NCBI GenBank assembly: GCA_000435475.1 | Contig: FR896076.1 | Span: forward strand, 22,761 to 52,451 | From: Cryptobacterium sp. CAG:338 | GTDB taxonomy: Bacteria > Actinomycetota > Coriobacteriia > Coriobacteriales > Eggerthellaceae | Length of the DNA: 29,691 nt | Direction of reading: 5' to 3' | Position numbers and translations under genes: made by a program | Shown: one piece after another, positions 14,856-22,120 of the stretch | Layout of the letters: each line of letters opens with the position of its first letter | Numbering within the stretch: position 1 is the stretch's first letter | The notes under the pieces: generated by a model | Told to the model about the DNA's origin: nothing | Database searches by the model: none | What the model saw: only the letters and a program-made list of their open reading frames with translations

Positions 14856-15788
14856 ATGACAAGCCAGCTACCTTATCGTGCTAAAAATGACAAAGCGGTG
14901 GGCCACCTAGCAGCCCTCTTTACCATCCTTGTTTGGGGCACTACATTTGTTTCGACAAAGATTTTATTAGTTGATTTTTCGCCTATCGAAATTCTATTTA
15001 TCCGTTTCGCGATGGGTCTAGTCGCACTTTTTCTTATTGCGCCAAAGTTACTGCGTTGGATGGGCTGGCGGCATGAGCGTCTCTTTCTATTGGCAGGCTT
15101 GTTTGGCGTTACCCTGTATTATCTTCTGGAAAATATTGCGCTTACCGGCACACTTGCAACCAATGTAGGGGTAATCGTTTCGGTCGCACCATTTTTTACC
15201 GCAGCATTAGAGCGTCTTGTTAATAAAGGAAAGCCGCTCTCGCTGCAGTTTGTTATTGGTTTTATCGTTGCTATGGTGGGAATTTGTTTTATCAGTTTTT
15301 CAGAGACAGGCATTCAGCTTAGCTTTTCTGGTGATGTGTTGGCGCTTTGCGCCGCTCTTGTGTGGGCCTGCTATTCAGTTTGTATGACCCGCATTAGCGC
15401 TCTAGGGGTGTCGACGATTAAGGCAACAAGGCGAGTGTTTGAATATGGTCTGCTTTTAATGATTCCGTTTTTGCCCTTGCTTGGGTTTGCACCTGATGCG
15501 GCAGCCTTTTTGAATCCAATCAATATAGGCAACTTGTTATTTTTGGGTTTGGGTGCTTCAGCAGCCTGTTTTGTCACGTGGAATTTTTCAGTCAAGCGGT
15601 TGGGATCAGTAGTGACGAGCGTGTATATCTATCTGGTGCCCGTAATTACGGCAGTTGCTTCGTGGATTGTTTTGGGCGAACGTTTGGTGCCTTTGGCCTT
15701 GTGTGGTGTGGTTCTTACAATCGTTGGTTTATTTATCTCTCAGTTTTCGTTTGTAAACCGTAAATCTTCTGTCTCGAAAGAAGGATAA
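14856..15788 (+). CDS. EamA/DMT-family transporter
   Basis: A 310-residue inner-membrane protein with ten predicted helices in two EamA repeats. Repeat 1 begins LAALFTILVWGTTFVSTKIL, with the family-typical W-G-x-x-F, and ends near residue 148. Repeat 2 begins GDVLALCAALVWACYSV and ends ALCGVVLTIVGLFISQF. ENIALTGTLATNVGVIVSVAPFFTA in repeat 1 and VTSVYIYLVPVITAVASWIVLGERL in repeat 2 are the usual motifs preceding the C-terminal helices. It is a drug/metabolite exporter type; the substrate (amino acid or metabolite) is unknown. ATG 14856 has AAAGGA 5 nt upstream. Upstream lies a 28-31 bp repeat array; no regulator is adjacent. Confidence 0.92.
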   Translation: MTSQLPYRAKNDKAVGHLAALFTILVWGTTFVSTKILLVDFSPIEILFIRFAMGLVALFLIAPKLLRWMGWRHERLFLLAGLFGVTLYYLLENIALTGTLATNVGVIVSVAPFFTAALERLVNKGKPLSLQFVIGFIVAMVGICFISFSETGIQLSFSGDVLALCAALVWACYSVCMTRISALGVSTIKATRRVFEYGLLLMIPFLPLLGFAPDAAAFLNPINIGNLLFLGLGASAACFVTWNFSVKRLGSVVTSVYIYLVPVITAVASWIVLGERLVPLALCGVVLTIVGLFISQFSFVNRKSSVSKEG

Positions 15789-15974
15789 GGTCATGACGAA
15801 CGCAGCGGAAAGCGAAGAGAAAACACGCCTTTCGGCAAAACGCCCCGTGGTAACGCGCCCTGTGGCAAAACGAGTGGCGAGCGAAAAGAAAGCGCGCCCC
15901 TGAGACAACACGCCCTGCAGCGAAACGCGCAACGAAATCCACGTAACAAAACATACGCGACAAAATCTGCCTAA
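15789..15974. repeat. Low-complexity AAAACGC/GCGCCC repeats between EamA and lactate permease genes
   Basis: GGCAAAACG, GGTAACGCG and GCGAAACGC-type blocks recur every 12-17 bp from 15835 to 15945. A 36-codon frame (15793-15903, ATG after GGATAAGG) encodes a basic repeat peptide with SAKRP/VVTRP/VAKRV units. I do not call it a gene because it is fully explained by the repeat. Confidence 0.55.
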
Positions 15975-15975
15975 C

Positions 15976-16007
15976 AAAAAGCAGGCCAGAGATAACTCTG
16001 GCCTGCT
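15976..16007 (-). terminator. Intrinsic terminator of the lactate permease gene
   Basis: AGCAGGCCAGAG (15980-15991) and CTCTGGCCTGCT (15996-16007) form a perfect 12-bp stem with a 4-nt loop. On the minus strand it is followed by TTTTTGTT. It lies about 40 bp past the permease stop. Confidence 0.92.
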
Positions 16008-16048
16008 GAGAACTCTTCGTCGAAGAGGAATAAGGATGTCTGCGGAGC

Positions 16049-17725
16049 CTAAGGCAGGATGAAGGACAGTGCGTGAGACTGCAAGAACACCAACACGCAA
16101 AGTACTGCCAACATACCAATACTCCAAGGAATAACTTTCTTGAACAGGTTTGACTCCGTCTCGCCCGTAGTAACTGCAGCAATTGCTAAAGACTGAGGCG
16201 AAATCATCTTGCCAATAACGCCACCCATAGTATTAGAGGCCAAGAACAAGTCGGGCGTTACATGAGCTAAGGAAGCATTGGACTGCGCAGCTTCGTACTG
16301 CAAGCTAGAGAACAAAGCGTTTGCAGAGGTGTCCGAACCAGTAACGGCGGTGCCAACCCAGCCAAGCATTGGGGAGAGCAGAGCGAATACTGCACCGGTG
16401 CTTGCCAAGAACTGACCAATGGAAATGGTCTGGCCAGAGAAGTTCATGATGTAAGCAAGACCCAGAACAAGCACGATGGTCAAAGAGGAGAAACGCATTG
16501 CAACAAAGGTTTGGCCAAGCTGCTTAAACGAAGATCCTAACGTAATTTTGAACATTCCCTTATTGGTGAAGAGAGCGTATACGATGGTGGTCAGTACTGC
16601 AGCAATAAAGAGCATCGTGCCGGGATTAGAAAGTAGATTTAAGGTGTAGGTGGTTCCAGGATCCGCACCAGCAGCGTTCAACACATTTCCTGCAAGTCCT
16701 GGGAAAGGAATCTTGATATCGGTGCTTGCCAAAAGGGTAGGGATACCAAGCTTGCATACTGCAAATACTGCTACAACGATAATGTAGGGAACCAAAGCCA
16801 TCCATGCGCGAACAGCAGGGAGATTGGTTGCTTCAGCTTCATGAAGAGGAGCCATGCCAAAGCGTTCACGAGCTTCGTTTACATTCTTAGGCTTAACGAA
16901 CTTCAAGAAGATTACGCTTACACCCAGAGATACCAGTGCAGCACAAACGTCGGTCAACTCGTATGCAAAGTGGTTGGAGCACCACCACTGAACGATCGCG
17001 AAAGAAGCGCCAATAACCAAAGCGTGCAGCCAGCAATCACGAAGACCCTTGCGACCATCAAGAATCAGCAAAACAAGCAAAGGCACTACCAAGGCAAACA
17101 GAGGAGCCTGATAACCAACAAGAGCTGCAACATGCTGAGCGGTTTCCAAAGCTACAGAAGCGTCACCTGAAGCAACCATGTTACCTGCTGTAGTGATTGG
17201 CGTACCAGCAGCACCGTAAGCAACAGGTGCGGTATTGGCAATCAAAACAGCAAGAGCTGCTTTCATAGGCTTAACACCTAGAGCCAGGATCATCGTTGCG
17301 GTAATTGCGATAGGGGCACCGAAGCCAGCGAGTGCTTCGAGCAAACCGCCAAAGCAAAAGGCGATCAGTACTGCTTGTACGCGAATATCGCCACCGCCGA
17401 CGATATCGAAGAGGCTCTTGAAGTCTTCGGAACGACCCGAAACAGAGGTTACTTCATAGAACCAAACTGCCATGATAATGATGAATACGATAGGGAATGC
17501 GCCGTAGCAAGCGCCTTGCAAGCCCGAGAGGAATGCAAGATGTGCAGGCATCTGGAAGGCAAATACTGCAACCAAAAACGCAACAAAAAGAGCGATGGCT
17601 GCAGACACATGCGCTTTCGCTTTCACGCCAACAAGCATGATAAAGAATGCTGCAAGCGGAATGCACGCTACCAATGCCGAGAGGGCAAGGTTGCCTGCAA
17701 CAGGATCAACCACAGCTTGAAACAT
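16049..17725 (-). CDS. lctP: L-lactate permease (LctP/LldP family)
   Basis: A 558-residue polytopic membrane protein, a normal length for the family. It imports lactate (and glycolate) with protons. The signature GGLLEALAGFGAPIAITATM covers about 126-145, and VLIANTAPVAYGAAGTPITT follows. The C-terminal MLGWVGTAVTGSDTSANALF and NTMGGVIGKMISPQSLAIA are also diagnostic. About 13 hydrophobic segments are visible. ATG 17725 has AAAGAGAG 6-7 nt upstream. No lactate dehydrogenase or LldR-type regulator is adjacent, so it is monocistronic with its own terminator. It suggests lactate uptake as carbon source, or lactate efflux. Confidence 0.95.
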   Translation of the reverse strand: MFQAVVDPVAGNLALSALVACIPLAAFFIMLVGVKAKAHVSAAIALFVAFLVAVFAFQMPAHLAFLSGLQGACYGAFPIVFIIIMAVWFYEVTSVSGRSEDFKSLFDIVGGGDIRVQAVLIAFCFGGLLEALAGFGAPIAITATMILALGVKPMKAALAVLIANTAPVAYGAAGTPITTAGNMVASGDASVALETAQHVAALVGYQAPLFALVVPLLVLLILDGRKGLRDCWLHALVIGASFAIVQWWCSNHFAYELTDVCAALVSLGVSVIFLKFVKPKNVNEARERFGMAPLHEAEATNLPAVRAWMALVPYIIVVAVFAVCKLGIPTLLASTDIKIPFPGLAGNVLNAAGADPGTTYTLNLLSNPGTMLFIAAVLTTIVYALFTNKGMFKITLGSSFKQLGQTFVAMRFSSLTIVLVLGLAYIMNFSGQTISIGQFLASTGAVFALLSPMLGWVGTAVTGSDTSANALFSSLQYEAAQSNASLAHVTPDLFLASNTMGGVIGKMISPQSLAIAAVTTGETESNLFKKVIPWSIGMLAVLCVLVFLQSHALSFILP

Positions 17726-18174
17726 AGAGACTCTCTTTCAAATCGGGTACAAGTTATTGTTTTATAAGTCGTTTCTGAGTTGGTGTTTCGAGCGAATCTC
17801 GATGAAAATCAATCCGGATTCGAGATAAACCATCTAAGAAATGACTTACATTTTTTAACGTACTCATACTAATGAGAGATGGGATTATGTTTAGCCTTGG
17901 TCGATTAACGGTCTGATGCAGGGTACGAAGGGGGAAATGATAGTCGTTCAGTAGCAAATTGCTACCGTTTACGCAACGGAACAGGGGCAATAGGGGGATA
18001 CTTTAAGCCGCTTAGCTAAAAGCCTTTTCTATTTTGTGAAAAGCTATCCATTTCGGGTAAGCTGTCAACGAGAAAAGAGCGTGAGATACTTTGCGAAAGC
18101 AGGGTGGTAGTTTCAGGCTTTTGAGGCTTTGTTTGAAGTGCTACGTAATGAGGTATTGAGAAAGAGGATTTGCC
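17726..18174. promoter_or_regulatory. Divergent promoter region of lctP and thrH with a short palindrome
   Basis: No convincing gene. GTAGCAA-A-TTGCTAC at 17951-17965 is a perfect 7-bp dyad and the best operator candidate. ATCTCGA (17796-17802) and TCGAGAT (17820-17826) form a second, widely spaced 7-bp dyad nearer the permease start. Which regulator binds is unknown. A 78-codon minus frame here starts with TTG and has no recognisable sequence. The thrH ribosome site AAGAGGA is at about 18161-18167. Confidence 0.4.
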
Positions 18175-18777
18175 ATGTATGTAACCTGCCTTGATCTTGA
18201 AGGGGTTCTTGTTCCAGAAATTTGGATCGCCTTTGCAGAAGCTACCGGAATTCCCGAATTGAAGCGCACAACGCGCGATGAACCTGACTACGATAAGCTC
18301 ATGAAGTTTCGACTTGATATTTTGAAGGAGCATAATCTGGGGCTCAAAGAGATTCAAGACGTTATTGCCACCATTGATCCTATGCCTGGCGCTAAAGAGT
18401 TTCTTGATGAGCTTCGTTCTTTTTGTCAGGTAATCATTATTAGCGATACCTTTACTCAGTTTGCTCAACCACTGATGAAAAAGCTCGGATGGCCCACACT
18501 TTTCTGCAATGAATTGGAGGTCGCAGAAACGGGTGAAGTGACGGGCTTTAAGATGCGTTGCGATCAATCCAAACTGACTACCGTTCGTGCGTTGCAAAGC
18601 GCAGGTTTAGAAACGGTAGCAGCAGGGGATAGCTTTAATGATTTAGGAATGATCCGTGCAAGCAAAGCAGGTTTTCTTTTTAAGAGCACCGATTCCATTA
18701 AGGCAGACAATCCTGAAATTCCTGCTTTTGAGACTTACGAGGAATTGATGGCAGCAATTAAGAAAGTTGTTTTGTAG
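18175..18777 (+). CDS. thrH: ThrH: phosphoserine phosphatase / homoserine phosphotransferase
   Basis: A 200-residue HAD-superfamily enzyme. The start CLDLEGVLVPEIWIAFAEATGI is nearly the Pseudomonas ThrH N-terminus: nucleophile D7 and E9 in DLEG (instead of the DxD of SerB). Motif II is IISDTFTQFAQPLM (about 88-101), and motif III/IV is GDSFNDLGM (about 157-165). ThrH dephosphorylates phosphoserine and can move the phosphate to homoserine, linking serine and threonine synthesis. ATG 18175 follows AAGAGGA by 7 nt. It stands alone with its own terminator at 18929. Its last 15 bp, including the stop, are duplicated immediately downstream. Confidence 0.92.
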   Translation: MYVTCLDLEGVLVPEIWIAFAEATGIPELKRTTRDEPDYDKLMKFRLDILKEHNLGLKEIQDVIATIDPMPGAKEFLDELRSFCQVIIISDTFTQFAQPLMKKLGWPTLFCNELEVAETGEVTGFKMRCDQSKLTTVRALQSAGLETVAAGDSFNDLGMIRASKAGFLFKSTDSIKADNPEIPAFETYEELMAAIKKVVL

Positions 18778-18792
18778 AAAGTCGTTTTGTAG
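18763..18792 (+). repeat. 15-bp tandem duplication of the thrH 3' end
   Basis: AAAGTTGTTTTGTAG (18763-18777) and AAAGTCGTTTTGTAG (18778-18792) differ at one base. The first is the codons KVVL plus stop. The second repeats codons and stop in frame, giving a second TAG 15 bp on. Confidence 0.92.
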
Positions 18793-18809
18793 CCACTAGG
18801 AAAAGTTTA

Positions 18810-18925
18810 ATTGGTTCTGTGACGGACTTTGGTTATGTGGTGGGTTTTATCGTACGACGAGTTTGACGAGCTTTAGCCCCGCAATAGCATTGGTCCAGTG
18901 GCGAACTTTAGTCATGCGGCGATTC
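18810..18925 (+). repeat. Degenerate repeat after thrH
   Basis: ATTGGTTCTGTGACGGACTT (18810) and ATTGGTCCAGTGGCGAACTT (18889) are diverged copies 79 bp apart, continuing with RGTYATGYGGYG. A third weaker copy, TTTGACGAGCTTTAGCC, starts at 18862, so the original period may be near 39 bp. Confidence 0.65.
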
Positions 18926-18928
18926 GAG

Positions 18929-18966
18929 ATCTCGTTTATCTCAACTGAGATAAACGAGATTTTTTG
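18929..18966 (+). terminator. Strong intrinsic terminator after thrH
   Basis: ATCTCGTTTATCTCA (18929-18943) and TGAGATAAACGAGAT (18946-18960) are perfectly complementary over 15 bp (the innermost pairs probably open as the loop), followed by TTTTTGG on the + strand. Confidence 0.95.
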
Positions 18967-19277
18967 GTTAATGGCTTCAGCCTGTTAAGGATGAGAATCG
19001 TCCGAAATAATAAACCATTCTCTTAGCGGATGATTAATAATTTGTCTGCATGATTCAGGTTATAAGGGAAAAGCCTGTTTGCGTTTTGAAGCCTGCCATC
19101 AACTTTAGAGTTACCCATGCGAAGTGGGCAAGTCCGATTTTTAGGGTACAAATCCTGAAGTATCTATGCCTCTTAAGTATCGGTTTGGTGAAAAAAGCAA
19201 GTTATTTAGCTCCTAAATAATTAAGCGTCTAAAATAACGTTCGCTATGTTTAAAATGTCTGAGAACAAAGGATAGAG
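18967..19277 (+). promoter_or_regulatory. Leader/promoter region of the MarR-ABC exporter operon
   Basis: No gene is visible in this 311-bp gap. CCCAT (19114-19118) can pair with GTGGG (19124-19128), and the overlapping TACCC (19112-19116) can instead pair with GGGTA (19144-19148), giving two mutually exclusive hairpins. I recognise no riboswitch class. Apart from the palindrome at 19202 nothing else can be named. Confidence 0.35.
19202..19220. promoter_or_regulatory. Probable MarR operator
   Basis: TTATTTAG-CTC-CTAAATAA is a perfect 8-bp dyad with a 3-bp spacer (19 bp), 57 bp before the marR start. Length and A/T richness fit a MarR-family site. Its place in the likely core promoter suggests autorepression of the whole operon. 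Confidence 0.65.
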
Positions 19278-19820
19278 ATGGAAGGTACCTCTCAGGATCT
19301 AGGGGCGCTCAAAGAAGAATTCGTTCATCTTATGCGGTTAATTCACCGTGAACAATTTCATTCTGCTTGGACGCCAAAAAATCTATCGAAACCCGAAATG
19401 CATGCGCTCATGTGCATTTGGATAGCGCGAACTCATCACAAAGAAGCCCACCCTACGGCGCTCGCAAAGTATTCCCATGTTTCTCCAAGTGCGGTATCTC
19501 AGACGCTTAAAACACTCGAAGAAAAAGCATTAGTAAAGCGCGTTCGCTCGGAGAAAGACTCTCGGTCGGTAGTGATCGAGCTAACTGAAGAAGGGCGTGC
19601 CTTGGTCGAAGAGGCGCAGTGTGTCAGGTCGCGCTATTTCAATGAAATGTTTGAGGCGATTGGCGTTGATGATATACAGACGTTGATGCGCATCATGCGC
19701 AGAGTGCTAGATTTCTGCGCAAGTCACGAGGTATCCGAAATGTACGAAACGACGTGTGAGGCGAAGTCAGCGAAGAGGTCTTCGGGTAAGCCTGCCAAGG
19801 AGGTTTTGGCGTGCGAATAA
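19278..19820 (+). CDS. MarR-family transcriptional regulator
   Basis: A 180-residue winged-helix regulator; the usual size is ~140-160 and the excess is a Lys/Ser/Ala-rich tail. The recognition region HPTALAKYSHVSPSAVSQTLKTLEEKALVKRVRSEKDSRSVVIELTEEG (about 52-103) shows the MarR HTH and the D-x-R-S wing. ATG 19278 follows AAAGGA by 6-7 nt. It overlaps the first exporter gene by 10 bp, so it is translated with it. It most likely represses this operon through the palindrome at 19202 and is relieved by an exporter substrate; that is inference from family and layout. Confidence 0.93.
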   Translation: MEGTSQDLGALKEEFVHLMRLIHREQFHSAWTPKNLSKPEMHALMCIWIARTHHKEAHPTALAKYSHVSPSAVSQTLKTLEEKALVKRVRSEKDSRSVVIELTEEGRALVEEAQCVRSRYFNEMFEAIGVDDIQTLMRIMRRVLDFCASHEVSEMYETTCEAKSAKRSSGKPAKEVLACE

Positions 19821-22120
19821 TCCAGTATCTTAAAAGTTCGAAAGTGGCGGTACTGCTCATAACGCTGCTCTTAATCGTTCAGGCATTTGCGGATTTGTCA
19901 CTACCGCGCTACACCTCTGATTTGGTTGATGTCGGAATTCAGCAGGGAGGTATAGAGCACGCCTCTCCTGACGAGATGAGCGCTGATACGTTTAACTATA
20001 TTTGTATGCTTGCAGATGAGGATACCGAACAGCTTATTCGTGATTCTTATGAGCAGGATACTGCGGGAGAAAATGAATCCAGCACAGGAGAAAACGAAGC
20101 CAGCAACTATATTTTGTCGGAATACGGTAAGGAAAATCGCGCCGAATTAGATTCCGCCATTGCGCTTCCTCTGGTTTTGGTGCATATGTCTGACATAATG
20201 GGCGATGCTTCCAGCGGAGTTTCGGGGGAGTCAAATAACGCCGCTTATTCTTTGAGCTCTTCTGAGGCGCCCTCTTCGAGCGGTGACGTGACGGCGCTCG
20301 CGCAGAGCGCAATGCAGTCGGGCTCTTTTGATTGGGCGCAACTTTATTCTGCTTATGAATCGGGTGCAATTTCTAAGGCAGAGATTCAATCCTTTATAGA
20401 TCAAGCGCGTCAGGCTTATGGTGCCATTGACGATTCGCTTATTCAGCAGCAGGCTATCGAAGCGGTAAAGGCCGAATATGAGGCACTCGGAATGGATCTG
20501 GGGGCAATTCAGCTTCAGTATCTGGCTTGGTTAGGCGCTCAGATGCTGGGTGTTGCCGCCCTGATGATGGCCGCTTCTATTTCGGTAGGTTTTGTGGCAT
20601 CGCGTACCGCAGCAAAAATTGCGCGTAATCTTCGCGAACGTCTCTTTGAAAAGGTTGTTTCCTTTTCTGATGCTGAAGTGCAATCCTTTTCGGCAGCGTC
20701 GCTTATTACGCGTGGAACAAATGATATTCAGCAAATCCAGATGGTGCTTGTGATGCTTTTGCGCATGGTTCTTTATGCGCCCATTCTTGCAATTGGCGGC
20801 ATCATCATGGTCTCGCAAACTAATCTCGCTATGAGCTGGATTATCGTGCTGGCGATTGTGGTTATTGGCATAGTGATAGCGCTTTTGATGGCGCTTGCAT
20901 TGCCGAAATTCAAGATCATGCAAAAACTCATTGATCGCGTTAACTTGGTTTCGCGCGAAATGCTTACAGGTATGTCGGTTATTCGTGCTTTTGATAGGCA
21001 GGAATACGAAGAGGCGCGTTTTGATGAAGCTAGCACGGCTTTGTATAAGACTCAGCTATTCACCAATCGCGTTATGACTTTCATGATGCCAACCATGATG
21101 CTGGTTATGAATGGCGTTTCTGTTTTGATTGTCTGGGTGGGCGGATCATATATTGACTCTGGAGTGATTCAGACAGGCGACATGATTGCGTTCATCACCT
21201 ATTCGATGGTAATCGTTATGTCGTTTTTGATGATTAGCATGATTGCTATTATGTTGCCGCGTGCAGACGTTGCAGCTCAGCGAGTTAACGAAGTACTGGA
21301 CACCGAAAACAGCATTCATGATCCTGAAGAATCTCAGGTAGAAAAGCTTGATAAGAATGCGAAGGGTTTGTCGGTCGAATTTGACAACGTAACGTTCGCT
21401 TATAACGAAGGAAGCGATCCTGTTCTTAAGGATATTTCATTCGTGGCGGAGCCTGGTAAAACAACGGCGATCATTGGTTCGACGGGTTCAGGAAAATCCA
21501 CCATCATGAAACTAATTGAACGCTTCTATGAGGTGACCCAAGGTGCTATTCGTGTCGGAGGTGTAGACATTCGCTCCATGAAGCAGCACGAATTGCGTCG
21601 CGAGTTAGGTTATGTTCCTCAAAAAGCATTTTTGTTCTCCGGAACAATAGAGTCGACTATCGCTTATGCGAATGAAGATATGGACGAAGATCGTGTGCGG
21701 AAAGCTGCGGATATTGCGCAGGCAACAGAGTTTATTACCGCAAAAGAGCAAGGCTTCGAGTCGGAGATAAGCCAAGGCGGCACTAATGTTTCTGGTGGTC
21801 AGCGTCAGCGGTTGTCTATTGCGCGTGCTCTGGCAAGCGATGCGCGCGTCTTGTTGTTTGATGACAGTTTTTCTGCGCTTGATTATGCAACCGATGCGCG
21901 TTTGCGCCATGCTTTGGCTACTGAAGCTGCAGGTAAAACAGTACTTGTGGTTGCGCAGCGAATCGCGACGGTTCTCAACGCGGACAAAATCTTGGTTTTA
22001 GAAGATGGCGAGCTTGTTGGCTCAGGCACGCATAAAGAGTTGTTGTCTACTTGTCCGACCTATAGAGAAATCGCTCAATCTCAATTGTCGGAAGAGGAGC
22101 TGAAAGGAGGTGTCGCGTAA
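19811..22120 (+). CDS. ABC exporter half-transporter, degenerate-site subunit with large extracellular insert
   Basis: A 769-residue TMD-NBD protein; GTG 19811 is 6 nt after AAGGAGG. TM1 is about 12-28. Between TM1 and TM2 (about 240-262) is a ~210-residue hydrophilic segment, predicted extracellular, where ordinary members have a short loop. NBD: Walker A GSTGSGKST (556-564), Q-loop YVPQKAF, signature VSGGQ (660-664), Walker B VLLFDDSFSALD (680-691). The catalytic Glu position is Asp (D685) and the H-loop His is Gln (Q716, in VVAQR). These are the expected losses of the degenerate subunit in heterodimeric exporters of the BmrCD / TM287-288 type. The next gene supplies the partner with intact Glu and His. 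It probably exports drugs, peptides or lipids. Confidence 0.93.
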   Translation: MRIIQYLKSSKVAVLLITLLLIVQAFADLSLPRYTSDLVDVGIQQGGIEHASPDEMSADTFNYICMLADEDTEQLIRDSYEQDTAGENESSTGENEASNYILSEYGKENRAELDSAIALPLVLVHMSDIMGDASSGVSGESNNAAYSLSSSEAPSSSGDVTALAQSAMQSGSFDWAQLYSAYESGAISKAEIQSFIDQARQAYGAIDDSLIQQQAIEAVKAEYEALGMDLGAIQLQYLAWLGAQMLGVAALMMAASISVGFVASRTAAKIARNLRERLFEKVVSFSDAEVQSFSAASLITRGTNDIQQIQMVLVMLLRMVLYAPILAIGGIIMVSQTNLAMSWIIVLAIVVIGIVIALLMALALPKFKIMQKLIDRVNLVSREMLTGMSVIRAFDRQEYEEARFDEASTALYKTQLFTNRVMTFMMPTMMLVMNGVSVLIVWVGGSYIDSGVIQTGDMIAFITYSMVIVMSFLMISMIAIMLPRADVAAQRVNEVLDTENSIHDPEESQVEKLDKNAKGLSVEFDNVTFAYNEGSDPVLKDISFVAEPGKTTAIIGSTGSGKSTIMKLIERFYEVTQGAIRVGGVDIRSMKQHELRRELGYVPQKAFLFSGTIESTIAYANEDMDEDRVRKAADIAQATEFITAKEQGFESEISQGGTNVSGGQRQRLSIARALASDARVLLFDDSFSALDYATDARLRHALATEAAGKTVLVVAQRIATVLNADKILVLEDGELVGSGTHKELLSTCPTYREIAQSQLSEEELKGGVA
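20063..20104 (+). repeat. In-frame 21-bp duplication in the exporter's extracellular insert
   Basis: 20063-20083 and 20084-20104 encode AGENESS and TGENEAS, two 21-bp copies with a few substitutions, within the 210-residue insert. The frame is preserved. Confidence 0.85.

Noticed and set aside
14581..14884. Frames of 93 (-) and 78 (+) codons upstream of the EamA gene
   Set aside because: Both follow the 28-31 bp repeat on opposite strands; their peptides are repeat translations.
15793..15903. 36-codon basic peptide after the EamA gene, with a plausible ribosome site
   Set aside because: Sequence is entirely explained by the local GCGAAACGC-type repeats; coding cannot be supported.
17754..17990. 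78-codon minus frame upstream of lctP
   Set aside because: TTG start, no ribosome site, no family resemblance; more likely promoter DNA.
18016..18597. 193-codon minus frame overlapping thrH
   Set aside because: Antisense shadow of a clearly recognised ThrH gene.
18967..19277. Known riboswitch class or tRNA in the MarR operon leader
   Set aside because: I looked for cobalamin, SAM, twister-type and tRNA signatures and found no matching conserved core; only simple alternative hairpins.
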